Shown one piece after another: positions 18,181 through 24,571 of a stretch of DNA of 64,000 nucleotides. The position numbers were made by a program, and so were the translations under genes. This DNA is from Duganella sp. sic0402 (GTDB taxonomy: Bacteria; Pseudomonadota; Gammaproteobacteria; Burkholderiales; Burkholderiaceae_D), in contig NZ_JAHUWK010000004.1 in NCBI RefSeq assembly GCF_019219065.1, positions 372,001 through 436,000 of the forward strand, in the 5' to 3' direction. The notes beneath the pieces are model-generated. The model was not told where the DNA came from and made no database searches. It saw nothing but the letters and a program-made list of their open reading frames with translations. Numbering within the stretch: the stretch's first letter is position 1; each line of letters begins with the position of its first letter.

Positions 18181-18273
18181 GGAGACGTGGCCGAGTGGCC
18201 GAAGGCACATCCCTGCTAAGGATGCATACGGCTTATACCTGTATCGTGGGTTCGAATCCCACCGTCTCCGCCA
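18181..18273 (+). tRNA. tRNA-Ser(GCU), copy 1
   Basis: 93 bases including encoded CCA. The acceptor arm GGAGACG pairs with CGTCTCC, and the discriminator is G. Anticodon stem CATCC/GGATG closes the loop CTGCTAA with anticodon GCT at 18215-18217. A long variable arm (class II, as expected for Ser) and the T-arm GTTCGAATC are present. It reads AGC/AGU codons. Base-for-base identical to the copy at 19230. Confidence 0.97.
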
Positions 18274-18303
18274 GAACACAGTCCAGTTAGCTAGATGGAC
18301 ATT

Positions 18304-18342
18304 AAAAACCCGCTGGTCCTTATGGACCTGCGGGTTTTTTTT
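18304..18342 (+). terminator. Terminator after tRNA-Ser copy 1
   Basis: AAAACCCGC and TGGTCC pair with GGACC and GCGGGTTTT around TTAT, followed by a run of eight T. A strong intrinsic terminator. Confidence 0.85.
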
Positions 18343-18499
18343 GCTGCGCGATTGCTTAATGTACTGCCACCGATCCAGAAAGGTCGGTCGCTTGCTTCGC
18401 CAGGAATAGGCAGGATTGCGGCAGGAATCAATAGGATTGATTTTCAGGCGAGCTTTACCATGTGTCTGAGTTCGACGACGCAAATGGAAAGAATAAGCT

Positions 18500-18826
18500 A
18501 TGCGCAAGATGGTTACTGCTTTTGTGGACGCGACAAATCGCTACGATGTTGCGAGCGTATTGGCCTTATTTGCCCCTGACGCTTTGATCGACGATCCCTC
18601 AACCGGCCATTGTTTCAACGGGCACGCAGGCATCAGACGCTACATCGAGCGCTACTTTCTGGGTTATCAGACGCGAACCCGCCTCATATCGATGGAGCGC
18701 CAAGGAAAGGGCAGGGTGTGTGTCCGTCTCGACTTTACCGGAAGCTTTGGGCATGAAATCGGCTTGTTGGACATCCTGGTGAACAGCGATGGCCTCATCC
18801 ATCGCATCGATGCCAGTCTTGAGTAA
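18500..18826 (+). CDS. Small SnoaL/NTF2-like protein
   Basis: 108 aa, cytoplasmic. The sequence VTAFVDATNRYDVASVLALFAPDALIDDPSTG, followed by GHAGIRRYIERYFLGYQTRTRL and ending in GLLDILVNSDGLIHRIDASLE, has the shape of an NTF2-like cone fold. Such proteins are often isomerases, hydratases or small-molecule binders, but no catalytic set can be assigned. GGAAAG precedes the start. It lies between the two tRNA-Ser copies, which suggests it arrived with, or was trapped by, the duplication. Confidence 0.7.
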   Translation: MRKMVTAFVDATNRYDVASVLALFAPDALIDDPSTGHCFNGHAGIRRYIERYFLGYQTRTRLISMERQGKGRVCVRLDFTGSFGHEIGLLDILVNSDGLIHRIDASLE

Positions 18827-18848
18827 GCCACGAAAGCAAGTGACTTCC

Positions 18849-19082
18849 ATGAGAAAAAAATGATGCCAACTCTTGCTGCCTCTGGCGATTTTTCTGCCGT
18901 TAGCGGCCGATGCTGCTGATCCGGCTTCGACGGCCGCATTTTCAATTAGCATCAAGCCTCTGAGCAAGGCGGGCCATGTACATGCTCTGCAGGTCAGAAT
19001 TTGCGTACAGATATTGGACGGCAGAACGGCCGACCGTGCTGCCCGTCTCATTGAACTACCGCATCGACACCCAGCCAGATAA
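18849..19082 (+). pseudogene. Remnant of a secreted-protein gene
   Basis: An ATG at 18849 reads MRKK, then an in-frame TGA, then CQLLLPLAIFLPLAADA, a typical signal peptide with cleavage site. About 45 residues of mature-looking sequence follow (FSISIKPLSKAGHVHALQV) before the frame degenerates. The in-frame stop within an otherwise normal signal peptide indicates a decayed gene. The original function cannot be told. The rest of this 400-base stretch up to the tRNA promoter holds nothing else I recognise. Confidence 0.4.
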
Positions 19083-19176
19083 CGAACAGGGCGGATCGCC
19101 GTTTGGCATGCGGGGCAGCGTGCCAATGGCGGTCTTTCCATATTCGGCGATACCTGTTTGCTGGCGTCGGCGTGCC

Positions 19177-19205
19177 TTGACCAAACCGTCTCCTGCCTAT
19201 ACTAT
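19177..19205 (+). promoter_or_regulatory. Promoter of tRNA-Ser copy 2
   Basis: TTGACC (19177-19182) and TATACT (19198) or TACTAT (19200), the same arrangement as copy 1. The leader between promoter and tRNA is shorter than in copy 1 (about 25 versus 45 bases). Confidence 0.65.
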
Positions 19206-19229
19206 ATTGGTCGGTTGAGCAATCAACTT

Positions 19230-19322
19230 GGAGACGTGGCCGAGTGGCCGAAGGCACATCCCTGCTAAGGATGCATACGGCTTATACCTGTATCGTGGGT
19301 TCGAATCCCACCGTCTCCGCCA
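19230..19322 (+). tRNA. tRNA-Ser(GCU), copy 2
   Basis: Identical to the copy at 18181 over all 93 bases, including the anticodon GCT and encoded CCA. The flanks differ beyond the CCAGAAC that follows both. Confidence 0.97.
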
Positions 19323-19330
19323 GAACTTTT

Positions 19331-19356
19331 AAAACCCGCTTCGGCGGGTTTTTTCA
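19331..19356. terminator. Bidirectional terminator
   Basis: AAAACCCGC, loop TTCG, GCGGGTTTT followed by further T on the plus strand. On the minus strand the same stem is followed by TTTTAAAAG. It can end both tRNA-Ser copy 2 and the convergent flavin reductase operon. Confidence 0.85.
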
Positions 19357-19377
19357 TTGACGGTGACGTTGCCGCGT

Positions 19378-19887
19378 TCAAACGGGGCTATGTGCGCCAA
19401 TGTTGCGGTATTGACCTTTAAAGTACAGCAATGGCTGCGTCGCAGCGGCTTCCTGCAGATCCAGCGCTTTCACTTCGCCAATCACGATCAGGTGATCGCC
19501 TGCGGTGTGTTCGGCGTAGATTTCGCAATCCAGCCAGTGCAGGCTACCGGCAATGATCGGATTGCCCAGCGGCGATGCATGCCATGCGACGTCGTGCCAT
19601 TTGTCGGTGCCTCGCCGGGCGAATTGGTTGGAAATCTGGACCTGCTGTTCTGACAGTATATTGACGGCGAATCGGCCGGCTTGGCGGATTCCGGGATAGC
19701 TGGCGGAACTGGACATGACGCTGAATGACACCAGCGGCGGATTCATCGACACGCTGTAGAACGACTGGCAAGTGAAGCCAATCAGCTCGCCATCGATGTG
19801 CGACGTAATCACCGTGAGGCCGGATGCGTAGTGCCCGAGTGCTTCGCGAAACCTCAATGACTCGATAGCAGTGCTGGAGTGGGGCAT
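19378..19887 (-). CDS. Flavin reductase-like protein, last gene of the mes operon
   Basis: 169 aa of the flavin reductase-like (HpaC/FMN-binding split-barrel) family. Motifs: RFREALGHYASGLTVIT at the start, FTCQSFYSVSMNPPLVSFSV in the flavin-binding region, then FAVNILSEQQ, and the ending LLYFKGQYRNI. Such enzymes reduce free FMN/FAD with NAD(P)H for a partner oxygenase. It lies 61 bases behind mesD on the same strand. Because MesX is a proposed oxygenase, this protein could supply its reduced flavin; that link is inference from gene order. Confidence 0.85.
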   Translation of the reverse strand: MPHSSTAIESLRFREALGHYASGLTVITSHIDGELIGFTCQSFYSVSMNPPLVSFSVMSSSASYPGIRQAGRFAVNILSEQQVQISNQFARRGTDKWHDVAWHASPLGNPIIAGSLHWLDCEIYAEHTAGDHLIVIGEVKALDLQEAAATQPLLYFKGQYRNIGAHSPV

Positions 19888-19948
19888 GGTCGTTAATTAA
19901 ACTGGATGCGGGGAGGCGGTGCATTCAATCACCGCCTCAGACTTCGGC

Positions 19949-20983
19949 TCAGGACTTGCTCAAGATTTCCCGGCGCACGATTTCTGCGCCTGCGCTTAAG
20001 GCATTGAGCTTGCCGTTTGCCACCCGGCGGGGCAGGGGCGCCATGCCGCAGTTGGTACTAGGGTAGAGTTTGTCAGCATCCACAAACTGCAGCGCCTTGC
20101 GCAGGGTGTTGGCGACTTCTTCCGGCGTCTCAATGATATGGCTTGCGACATCGATGGCGCCAACCATCACTTTTTTGCCGCGAATCAGTTCGATGAGGTC
20201 CATGGGCACCTTGGAGTTGTGGCATTCCAGGGAGACGATATCGATACTGGATTTCTGCAGCTTGGGGAAAGCTTCCTCGTACTGGCGCCACTCGGAACCA
20301 AGTGTTTTTTTCCAGTCCGTATTGGCTTTGATCCCGTAGCCGTAGCAGATATGGACGGCGGTTTCGCACTTCAGTCCTTCAATCGCCTTTTCCAACGTGG
20401 CCACGCCCCAATCGTTCACTTCATCAAAGAAGACGTTGAATGCGGGTTCGTCAAACTGGATAATATCCACGCCCGCAGCCTCCAGCTCTCTCGCTTCCTG
20501 ATTGAGAATTTTGGCGAATTCCCAAGCCAGCTTTTCGCGGCTTTTATAGTGGCTGTCGTAGAGCGTGTCGATCATCGTCATCGGGCCAGGCAGCGCCCAT
20601 TTGATAGGCTGCTTGGTTTGCTGGCGCAGGAATCTGGCGTCGTCAACGAAAACCGGCTTGGGACGCGAAACAGCACCGACGACCGTCGGCACGCTCGCGT
20701 CATAGCGATTACGGATGCGCACCGTTTCGCGCTGGTCAAAGTCGACACCACTGAGGTGTTCAATGAACGTGGTCACGAAATGCTGGCGCGTTTGCTCACC
20801 GTCGCTGACGATATCGATGCCCGCGTGTTGCTGCTCCTGCAGTGACAACAGCAAGGCGTCCTGTTTGCCCTCGGCCAGTTCCGCATCCTGCAGTTTCCAG
20901 GGCGACCAAAGCTTTTCCGGTTCCGCAAGCCAGGCAGGTTTAGGCAAGCTGCCCGCAGTCGAGGTGGGTAACAGTTTTTTCAC
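19949..20983 (-). CDS. mesD: Folate-independent methionine synthase, MesD type (core MetE)
   Basis: About 344 aa starting at the GTG at 20983 (AAGG upstream), just behind mesX (26-base gap). It matches only the C-terminal catalytic half of MetE. Zinc-ligand segments are VHICYGYG (His, Cys), VSLECHN (Glu) and STNCGM (Cys), and FDEPAFN sits at the homocysteine site. The N-terminal folate-binding half of MetE is absent. Core-MetE proteins encoded beside DUF1852 are the MesD family, characterised in Acinetobacter as a methionine synthase that needs MesX and oxygen and does not use methyl-folate. The methyl donor is unknown to me. Confidence in the family is high because of the neighbour. Confidence 0.88.
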   Translation of the reverse strand: MKKLLPTSTAGSLPKPAWLAEPEKLWSPWKLQDAELAEGKQDALLLSLQEQQHAGIDIVSDGEQTRQHFVTTFIEHLSGVDFDQRETVRIRNRYDASVPTVVGAVSRPKPVFVDDARFLRQQTKQPIKWALPGPMTMIDTLYDSHYKSREKLAWEFAKILNQEARELEAAGVDIIQFDEPAFNVFFDEVNDWGVATLEKAIEGLKCETAVHICYGYGIKANTDWKKTLGSEWRQYEEAFPKLQKSSIDIVSLECHNSKVPMDLIELIRGKKVMVGAIDVASHIIETPEEVANTLRKALQFVDADKLYPSTNCGMAPLPRRVANGKLNALSAGAEIVRREILSKS

Positions 20984-21009
20984 GATAGATGACCTTATGT
21001 TTTGATGAT

Positions 21010-21993
21010 TCAGAGAGCGTAATTTGCCGACCATTGCTCAAGCATGGCCTGGTAGGGCTTGATGAAGTGTTCTTCCACAAACTTGCCCTGCTCAATCGCC
21101 AGCCGGCTACGTTCTTCGCGGTCATACACAATCCGGGTTAATGAATAGTCCTGGTGCTTCAAGCTTGGCTGATAGGATTTTCCGGCCGACGAATTAGCGT
21201 TGTAAATTTCTGGGCGATAAATCTTTTGGAAGGTGTCCATCGTGCTGATGGTGCTGATCAGTTCCAGATTGGTGTAATCGGCCAGCAGATCGCCGGTAAA
21301 GTAAAACGCCAACGGGGCCGCGCTATCTGGAGGCATGAAGTAGCGGACTTTCAGGCCCATTTTGTTGAAATATTCATCCGTCAAAGAATACGCATCTTGC
21401 AGGTATTCAATGCCCAGCACAGGATGCTGGTTTTCAGTACGGAGATAGGTTTTGCTGCTCGAAACACTCAGGCATATGACCGGTGGTTTGCCAAAATGCG
21501 CTTTGTAAGTATCCGAATTTACGAAGTGCTTAAACAGCTTCCCATGCAGATCGCCGAAATTATCTGGCGTGCTGAATTCGGGCTGATTCCTGGTATGTTC
21601 CAGCAGCACCACGCTGAAGTCGTAATCCCGCACATAGGAGGAGAAGTTATTGCCTACGATGCCATCAATGCGTTCGTTATTCTTCTGATCGAAGATACTG
21701 GTTTTTAAGATTTCAATCAGGGGAAGGGCGCGGCCATTATTTGCTCCCTCGATATTCATCTCAACCGAAATGATCTCAAGATTGACCTTGTAGCGATCAC
21801 CTTTGGGATTATCCCAATGCGCAAGGGCATTGAAACGGTTGTCAATCATCCGGAAGGTGTTGCGCAAATTCTCCTGCCGACTCTGGCCTCGGGCTAAATT
21901 GGCAAAGTTGGTCGTGATGCGCGTGTTTTCTGAAGGACGATAATCTTCATCGAAACAAATGCTCTGAATGGAAAAGGTAAATTCTTTACTCAT
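21010..21993 (-). CDS. mesX: MesX (DUF1852), partner of MesD
   Basis: 327 aa, soluble. Recognised by the whole-length DUF1852 pattern: EFTFSIQSICFDEDYRPSENTRITTNFANLARG at the start, RFNALAHWDNPKGDRY, SVEMNIEGANNG, GKSYQPSLKHQDYSLTRIVYDREERSRLA and the end KPYQAMLEQW. It is the first gene of a three-gene operon with mesD and a flavin reductase. In the described system MesX is required together with MesD and has been called a putative oxygenase. I see no known cofactor motif in it. A MetR-like site lies 67 bases upstream. Confidence 0.9.
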   Translation of the reverse strand: MSKEFTFSIQSICFDEDYRPSENTRITTNFANLARGQSRQENLRNTFRMIDNRFNALAHWDNPKGDRYKVNLEIISVEMNIEGANNGRALPLIEILKTSIFDQKNNERIDGIVGNNFSSYVRDYDFSVVLLEHTRNQPEFSTPDNFGDLHGKLFKHFVNSDTYKAHFGKPPVICLSVSSSKTYLRTENQHPVLGIEYLQDAYSLTDEYFNKMGLKVRYFMPPDSAAPLAFYFTGDLLADYTNLELISTISTMDTFQKIYRPEIYNANSSAGKSYQPSLKHQDYSLTRIVYDREERSRLAIEQGKFVEEHFIKPYQAMLEQWSANYAL

Positions 21994-22060
21994 GATGGGT
22001 TCTTTACTTAGCAGTCTTTATCTAAGACAAATTTTATGCTAATCCATCAATGAGTAAAAA

Positions 22061-22080
22061 TGATTTTATCTCATGAAACC
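22061..22080 (-). promoter_or_regulatory. MetR-like site upstream of mesX
   Basis: TGATTTTATCTCATGAAACC matches 15 of 20 bases of the sequence just upstream of metR (23910-23929), in the same orientation relative to the gene. It contains the TGA-N7-TCA core related to the MetR box TGAA-N5-TTCA. CTCATG-AAAC-CATGAG (22070-22085) overlaps it as an inverted repeat. Confidence 0.55.
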
Positions 22081-22091
22081 ATGAGTCTGGC

Positions 22092-22997
22092 TCATGGGTT
22101 GATGCGTCGTGTAATTACCAGCTTTTGCACGTCCTCGCAGCCGAGCGTGCGCAGGGTTTCCAGTGTGGATGCATATTGCGAGATTTGCGGCGCCGTTTCC
22201 TCCGCCACCACGGCGCGGAGGATGCGGTCGTCGGGGCTGCCTTTCAGGTACATCATCAACACAGCGGCTTGCAGGGGTGGCAGGCTGGGGTTGAAGGCAG
22301 CGTTTTCAGCGTAGGCGCCGGCGTACACCTCGCCCTTGTCGGTCAGGATCGCCACCGCGCTGTGCGAGAGGCTGTAAGGCGCGTGGCTGCGGTTCGCCGC
22401 TTCCAGCGCCGCATCCGCCAGCGGATGGTTATTGCCCTGAATGCTGTAGCCATGGTCCTGCGGATCCAGCAGCAGCGTATGGATGCCTAGGTCGGCCGGG
22501 CCAAAAGAATCGACCAGATAGTCGCCCAGCGTCAGCACGTCACGGCCGGGCAGGCTGATTTTCAGCTCGCGCTGACTGTTCAGCTCAGTCATGAACTGCC
22601 GGCAGTGGCCACAGGGACTGTAGTTGACGGTGATGGTGTCCAGGCGCGTCTCGCCGCAGGACCAGGCGTGCACGATGGCGCATTGTTCGGCGTGGATGCT
22701 CTGGCCGAGCGGCACGCCGGCAAACTCCACGTTCGCGCCCAGATACCAGTTGCCGCTGACGCCGCGCGCGATGGCGCCCACATGGAACTGCGAGATCGGC
22801 GCGACCGAATAGGCCGCCGCCGCAGGCAGCAGGCCGATGGCCAGCGCGTCATCATCCAGTCCGGTTTGTGCCTTCAATGCCTGTATATCCGCCGGTGCCA
22901 GGATGCCGTTGAATTGCTCGCGATTGAAGATGGGCAGGGCGGCCGCCTGGATGTCTGCGCTCAGCTGCGGGAAGAAGGAGGTAAAACGTTGATGCAT
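22092..22997 (-). CDS. cdd: Cytidine deaminase (two-domain, E. coli Cdd type)
   Basis: 301 aa. The N-terminal catalytic domain has the zinc-site motif HAEQCAIVHAW (His-Ala-Glu) and SPCGHCRQFMTEL (Pro-Cys-x-x-Cys). The C-terminal domain repeats the fold without the metal ligands (YAENAAFNPSLPPLQAAVL), as in the E. coli dimeric enzyme. It deaminates cytidine/deoxycytidine in pyrimidine salvage. It starts 9 bases behind the metR stop on the same strand, so it is probably transcribed with metR, an unusual pairing. Confidence 0.95.
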   Translation of the reverse strand: MHQRFTSFFPQLSADIQAAALPIFNREQFNGILAPADIQALKAQTGLDDDALAIGLLPAAAAYSVAPISQFHVGAIARGVSGNWYLGANVEFAGVPLGQSIHAEQCAIVHAWSCGETRLDTITVNYSPCGHCRQFMTELNSQRELKISLPGRDVLTLGDYLVDSFGPADLGIHTLLLDPQDHGYSIQGNNHPLADAALEAANRSHAPYSLSHSAVAILTDKGEVYAGAYAENAAFNPSLPPLQAAVLMMYLKGSPDDRILRAVVAEETAPQISQYASTLETLRTLGCEDVQKLVITRRINP

Positions 22998-23006
22998 GAT
23001 GTCGTC

Positions 23007-23903
23007 TTAAAGAGGGTAACTGTCGGCCAGGCGGGCGAATTCGATGAAGGATTGCAGGTAGTCGGTGTTGTAGTCCGCTTCGCGCGCGCCGAGGTAGATG
23101 TGCTTCTGGATGCCTTTCGGCCCGAGCCGCAGGGTGCGCAGTTGCAACTGCGGCGCGTAGTCGGTCACCAGCCATTTTGGCAGCGCCGTTACACCGCGTC
23201 CGCTGGCCACCATTTGCAGCATGATGTCGGTGGTTTCGATAGTCTTGTGCTTGCGCGGGGACACATTCGCTGGCAGCAGGAACATATTGAAGATATCCAG
23301 CCGTTCCAGCGGCACCGGATAGGTGATCAGCGTTTCCTCGTTCAGCTGTTCCGGCGACACTTGCTTCTGACCCGCCCACGGATGATCCTTGTGTACCACC
23401 AGCACCTGCTCGTAGTCGAATACTGGCTCAAAACGCAGGCCCGGTTTCAGCAGTGGATCGGGCGTCACCAGCAAGTCGATCTCAAAGCCGAACAGCGCGC
23501 CGATGCCGCCAAACTGGAATTTCTGCTTCACGTCCACATCCACCAGCGGCCACGCCGCCAGATAGCGCGAGACGATCTTCAGCAGCCACTGGTAGCAGGG
23601 ATGGCATTCCATGCCGATGCGCAGTGTGCCGCGCTCGCCCTGCGCGTATTGGCGGAGGCGTTCTTCGGCCAGTTCCAGCTGCGGCAGCATGCGCTGCGCC
23701 ACGGCCAGCAAATATTGGCCGGCTTGCGTCAGGCGCAGGCTGCGGCCTTCGCGTAGCCAGATGTCGGTGCCGAGCTGCTGTTCCAGCTTCTTCATGCTGT
23801 GGCTCAGGGCCGATTGCGTTACATGCAGCGCTTCGGCGGCGGCGGTCAGTGAGCCCTGCTTTTCAACTTCCAACAGGGTGGCGAGATGAATGCGTTCCAA
23901 CAT
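23007..23903 (-). CDS. metR: MetR-like LysR-family regulator
   Basis: 298 aa. The N-terminal helix-turn-helix is EKQGSLTAAAEALHVTQSALSHSMKKLEQQLG. The effector domain carries segments typical of MetR: LRIGMECHPCYQWL (the ECH-C-QWL signature), DLLVTPDPLLKPGL, FDYEQVLVV and VASGRGVTALPKWLV. MetR senses homocysteine and activates metE and metH. Here it is near mesX and mesD instead, and the DNA on its other side holds a metE remnant. Its own upstream region contains a MetR-like site 6 bases from the start, fitting autoregulation. Confidence 0.85.
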   Translation of the reverse strand: MLERIHLATLLEVEKQGSLTAAAEALHVTQSALSHSMKKLEQQLGTDIWLREGRSLRLTQAGQYLLAVAQRMLPQLELAEERLRQYAQGERGTLRIGMECHPCYQWLLKIVSRYLAAWPLVDVDVKQKFQFGGIGALFGFEIDLLVTPDPLLKPGLRFEPVFDYEQVLVVHKDHPWAGQKQVSPEQLNEETLITYPVPLERLDIFNMFLLPANVSPRKHKTIETTDIMLQMVASGRGVTALPKWLVTDYAPQLQLRTLRLGPKGIQKHIYLGAREADYNTDYLQSFIEFARLADSYPL

Positions 23904-23909
23904 AATCGA

Positions 23910-23929
23910 TGAATTAAACTCATGAAATT
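23910..23929 (-). promoter_or_regulatory. MetR-like site between metR and the metE remnant
   Basis: TGAATTAAACTCATGAAATT: the first 13 bases read TGAA-TTAAA-CTCA, 7 of 8 fixed positions of the enterobacterial MetR consensus TGAA-N5-TTCA. It overlaps the metR translation start region and would also face the former metE promoter. Confidence 0.6.
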
Positions 23930-23976
23930 TTTAGAAAAATCCATTTTACTTCATTGGTTATGATCTTTGCCATGCG

Positions 23977-24051
23977 ATCTGCCCCGGCGTGTATGATATC
24001 CAATCGCCCAACATTCCGACGCAGGAGCACATCGTGCAACTGATGAAGAGG
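23977..24051 (+). pseudogene. metE: Relic of the metE C-terminus
   Basis: One frame reads [24 protein letters not shown], with no start codon of its own. This is nearly the conserved MetE segment GPGVYDIHSPNIP-x-x-EHIVxLMK from the C-terminal catalytic half of cobalamin-independent methionine synthase. Homology stops at both ends: nothing MetE-like lies between it and metR, and the sequence after it runs into the NTF2-like gene at 24086. The place is right, because metE is normally divergent from metR. I read this as what remains after a large deletion of metE. The frame stays open to about 24150 but is not similar to anything I know there. Confidence 0.7.
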
Positions 24052-24085
24052 CGGTATCCGACCACCATCTTGCAAGAGGTATTGA

Positions 24086-24571
24086 ATGCGCTATGTACTC
24101 GCTGTTTTGTTATTCCTGAATATGACCCTGGCCAGCGCTGCGGAGCCTGATGACGCAGCCTTCCGCGCGCAGGTCGGCGCCTTCATCGACGCCTGGCATG
24201 ACGATGCCGCTCACGGCCGCCAGGCTTACTTCGAGAAGATGGCGCCGGACGGCGTCTACATCGGCACCGACAAAACCGAGTACTGGCAGCGCGAAGCCTT
24301 CCGCGTCTGGGCCAAGCCGTACTTTGACAAGGGGAGCGCGTGGGACTTCAAGGCGATCAAGCGCAATATCTACTTCACGCCGGACCGCCGCATTGTATGG
24401 TGGGATGAGCAGCTGAACACGCAAATGGGCATCTGCCAGGCCAGCGGCGTGCTGCGCGCCGGACCTGAAGGGCTGGCGATCCAGCATTACCAGCTGTCGG
24501 TCGCGGTGCCGAATGAGGCGCTGGAAAAGGTTCAGGCCATCATCGGCCACACCGAGCGTCCAGGCTTATAA
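24086..24571 (+). CDS. Exported SnoaL/NTF2-like protein
   Basis: 161 aa with a Sec signal peptide ([19 protein letters not shown]). The mature part ([42 protein letters not shown], then [20 protein letters not shown]) is the nuclear-transport-factor-2-like family found in many proteobacteria, often with KxEYW. Function unknown, probably periplasmic. AAGAGG precedes the start. The first bases follow directly on the metE relic, so it may have inherited the old metE promoter. The end overlaps the convergent ABC ATPase gene by 6 bases. Confidence 0.75.
   Translation: MRYVLAVLLFLNMTLASAAEPDDAAFRAQVGAFIDAWHDDAAHGRQAYFEKMAPDGVYIGTDKTEYWQREAFRVWAKPYFDKGSAWDFKAIKRNIYFTPDRRIVWWDEQLNTQMGICQASGVLRAGPEGLAIQHYQLSVAVPNEALEKVQAIIGHTERPGL

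Noticed and set aside
18097..19356. tRNA-flanked genomic island
   Set aside because: No integrase or mobility gene and only about 1 kb between the copies; a simple duplication explains it as well.
19949..20983. Truncated metE pseudogene
   Set aside because: The protein is a complete core-MetE with all zinc ligands and is paired with DUF1852, so it is a real MesD-type gene rather than a broken MetE.
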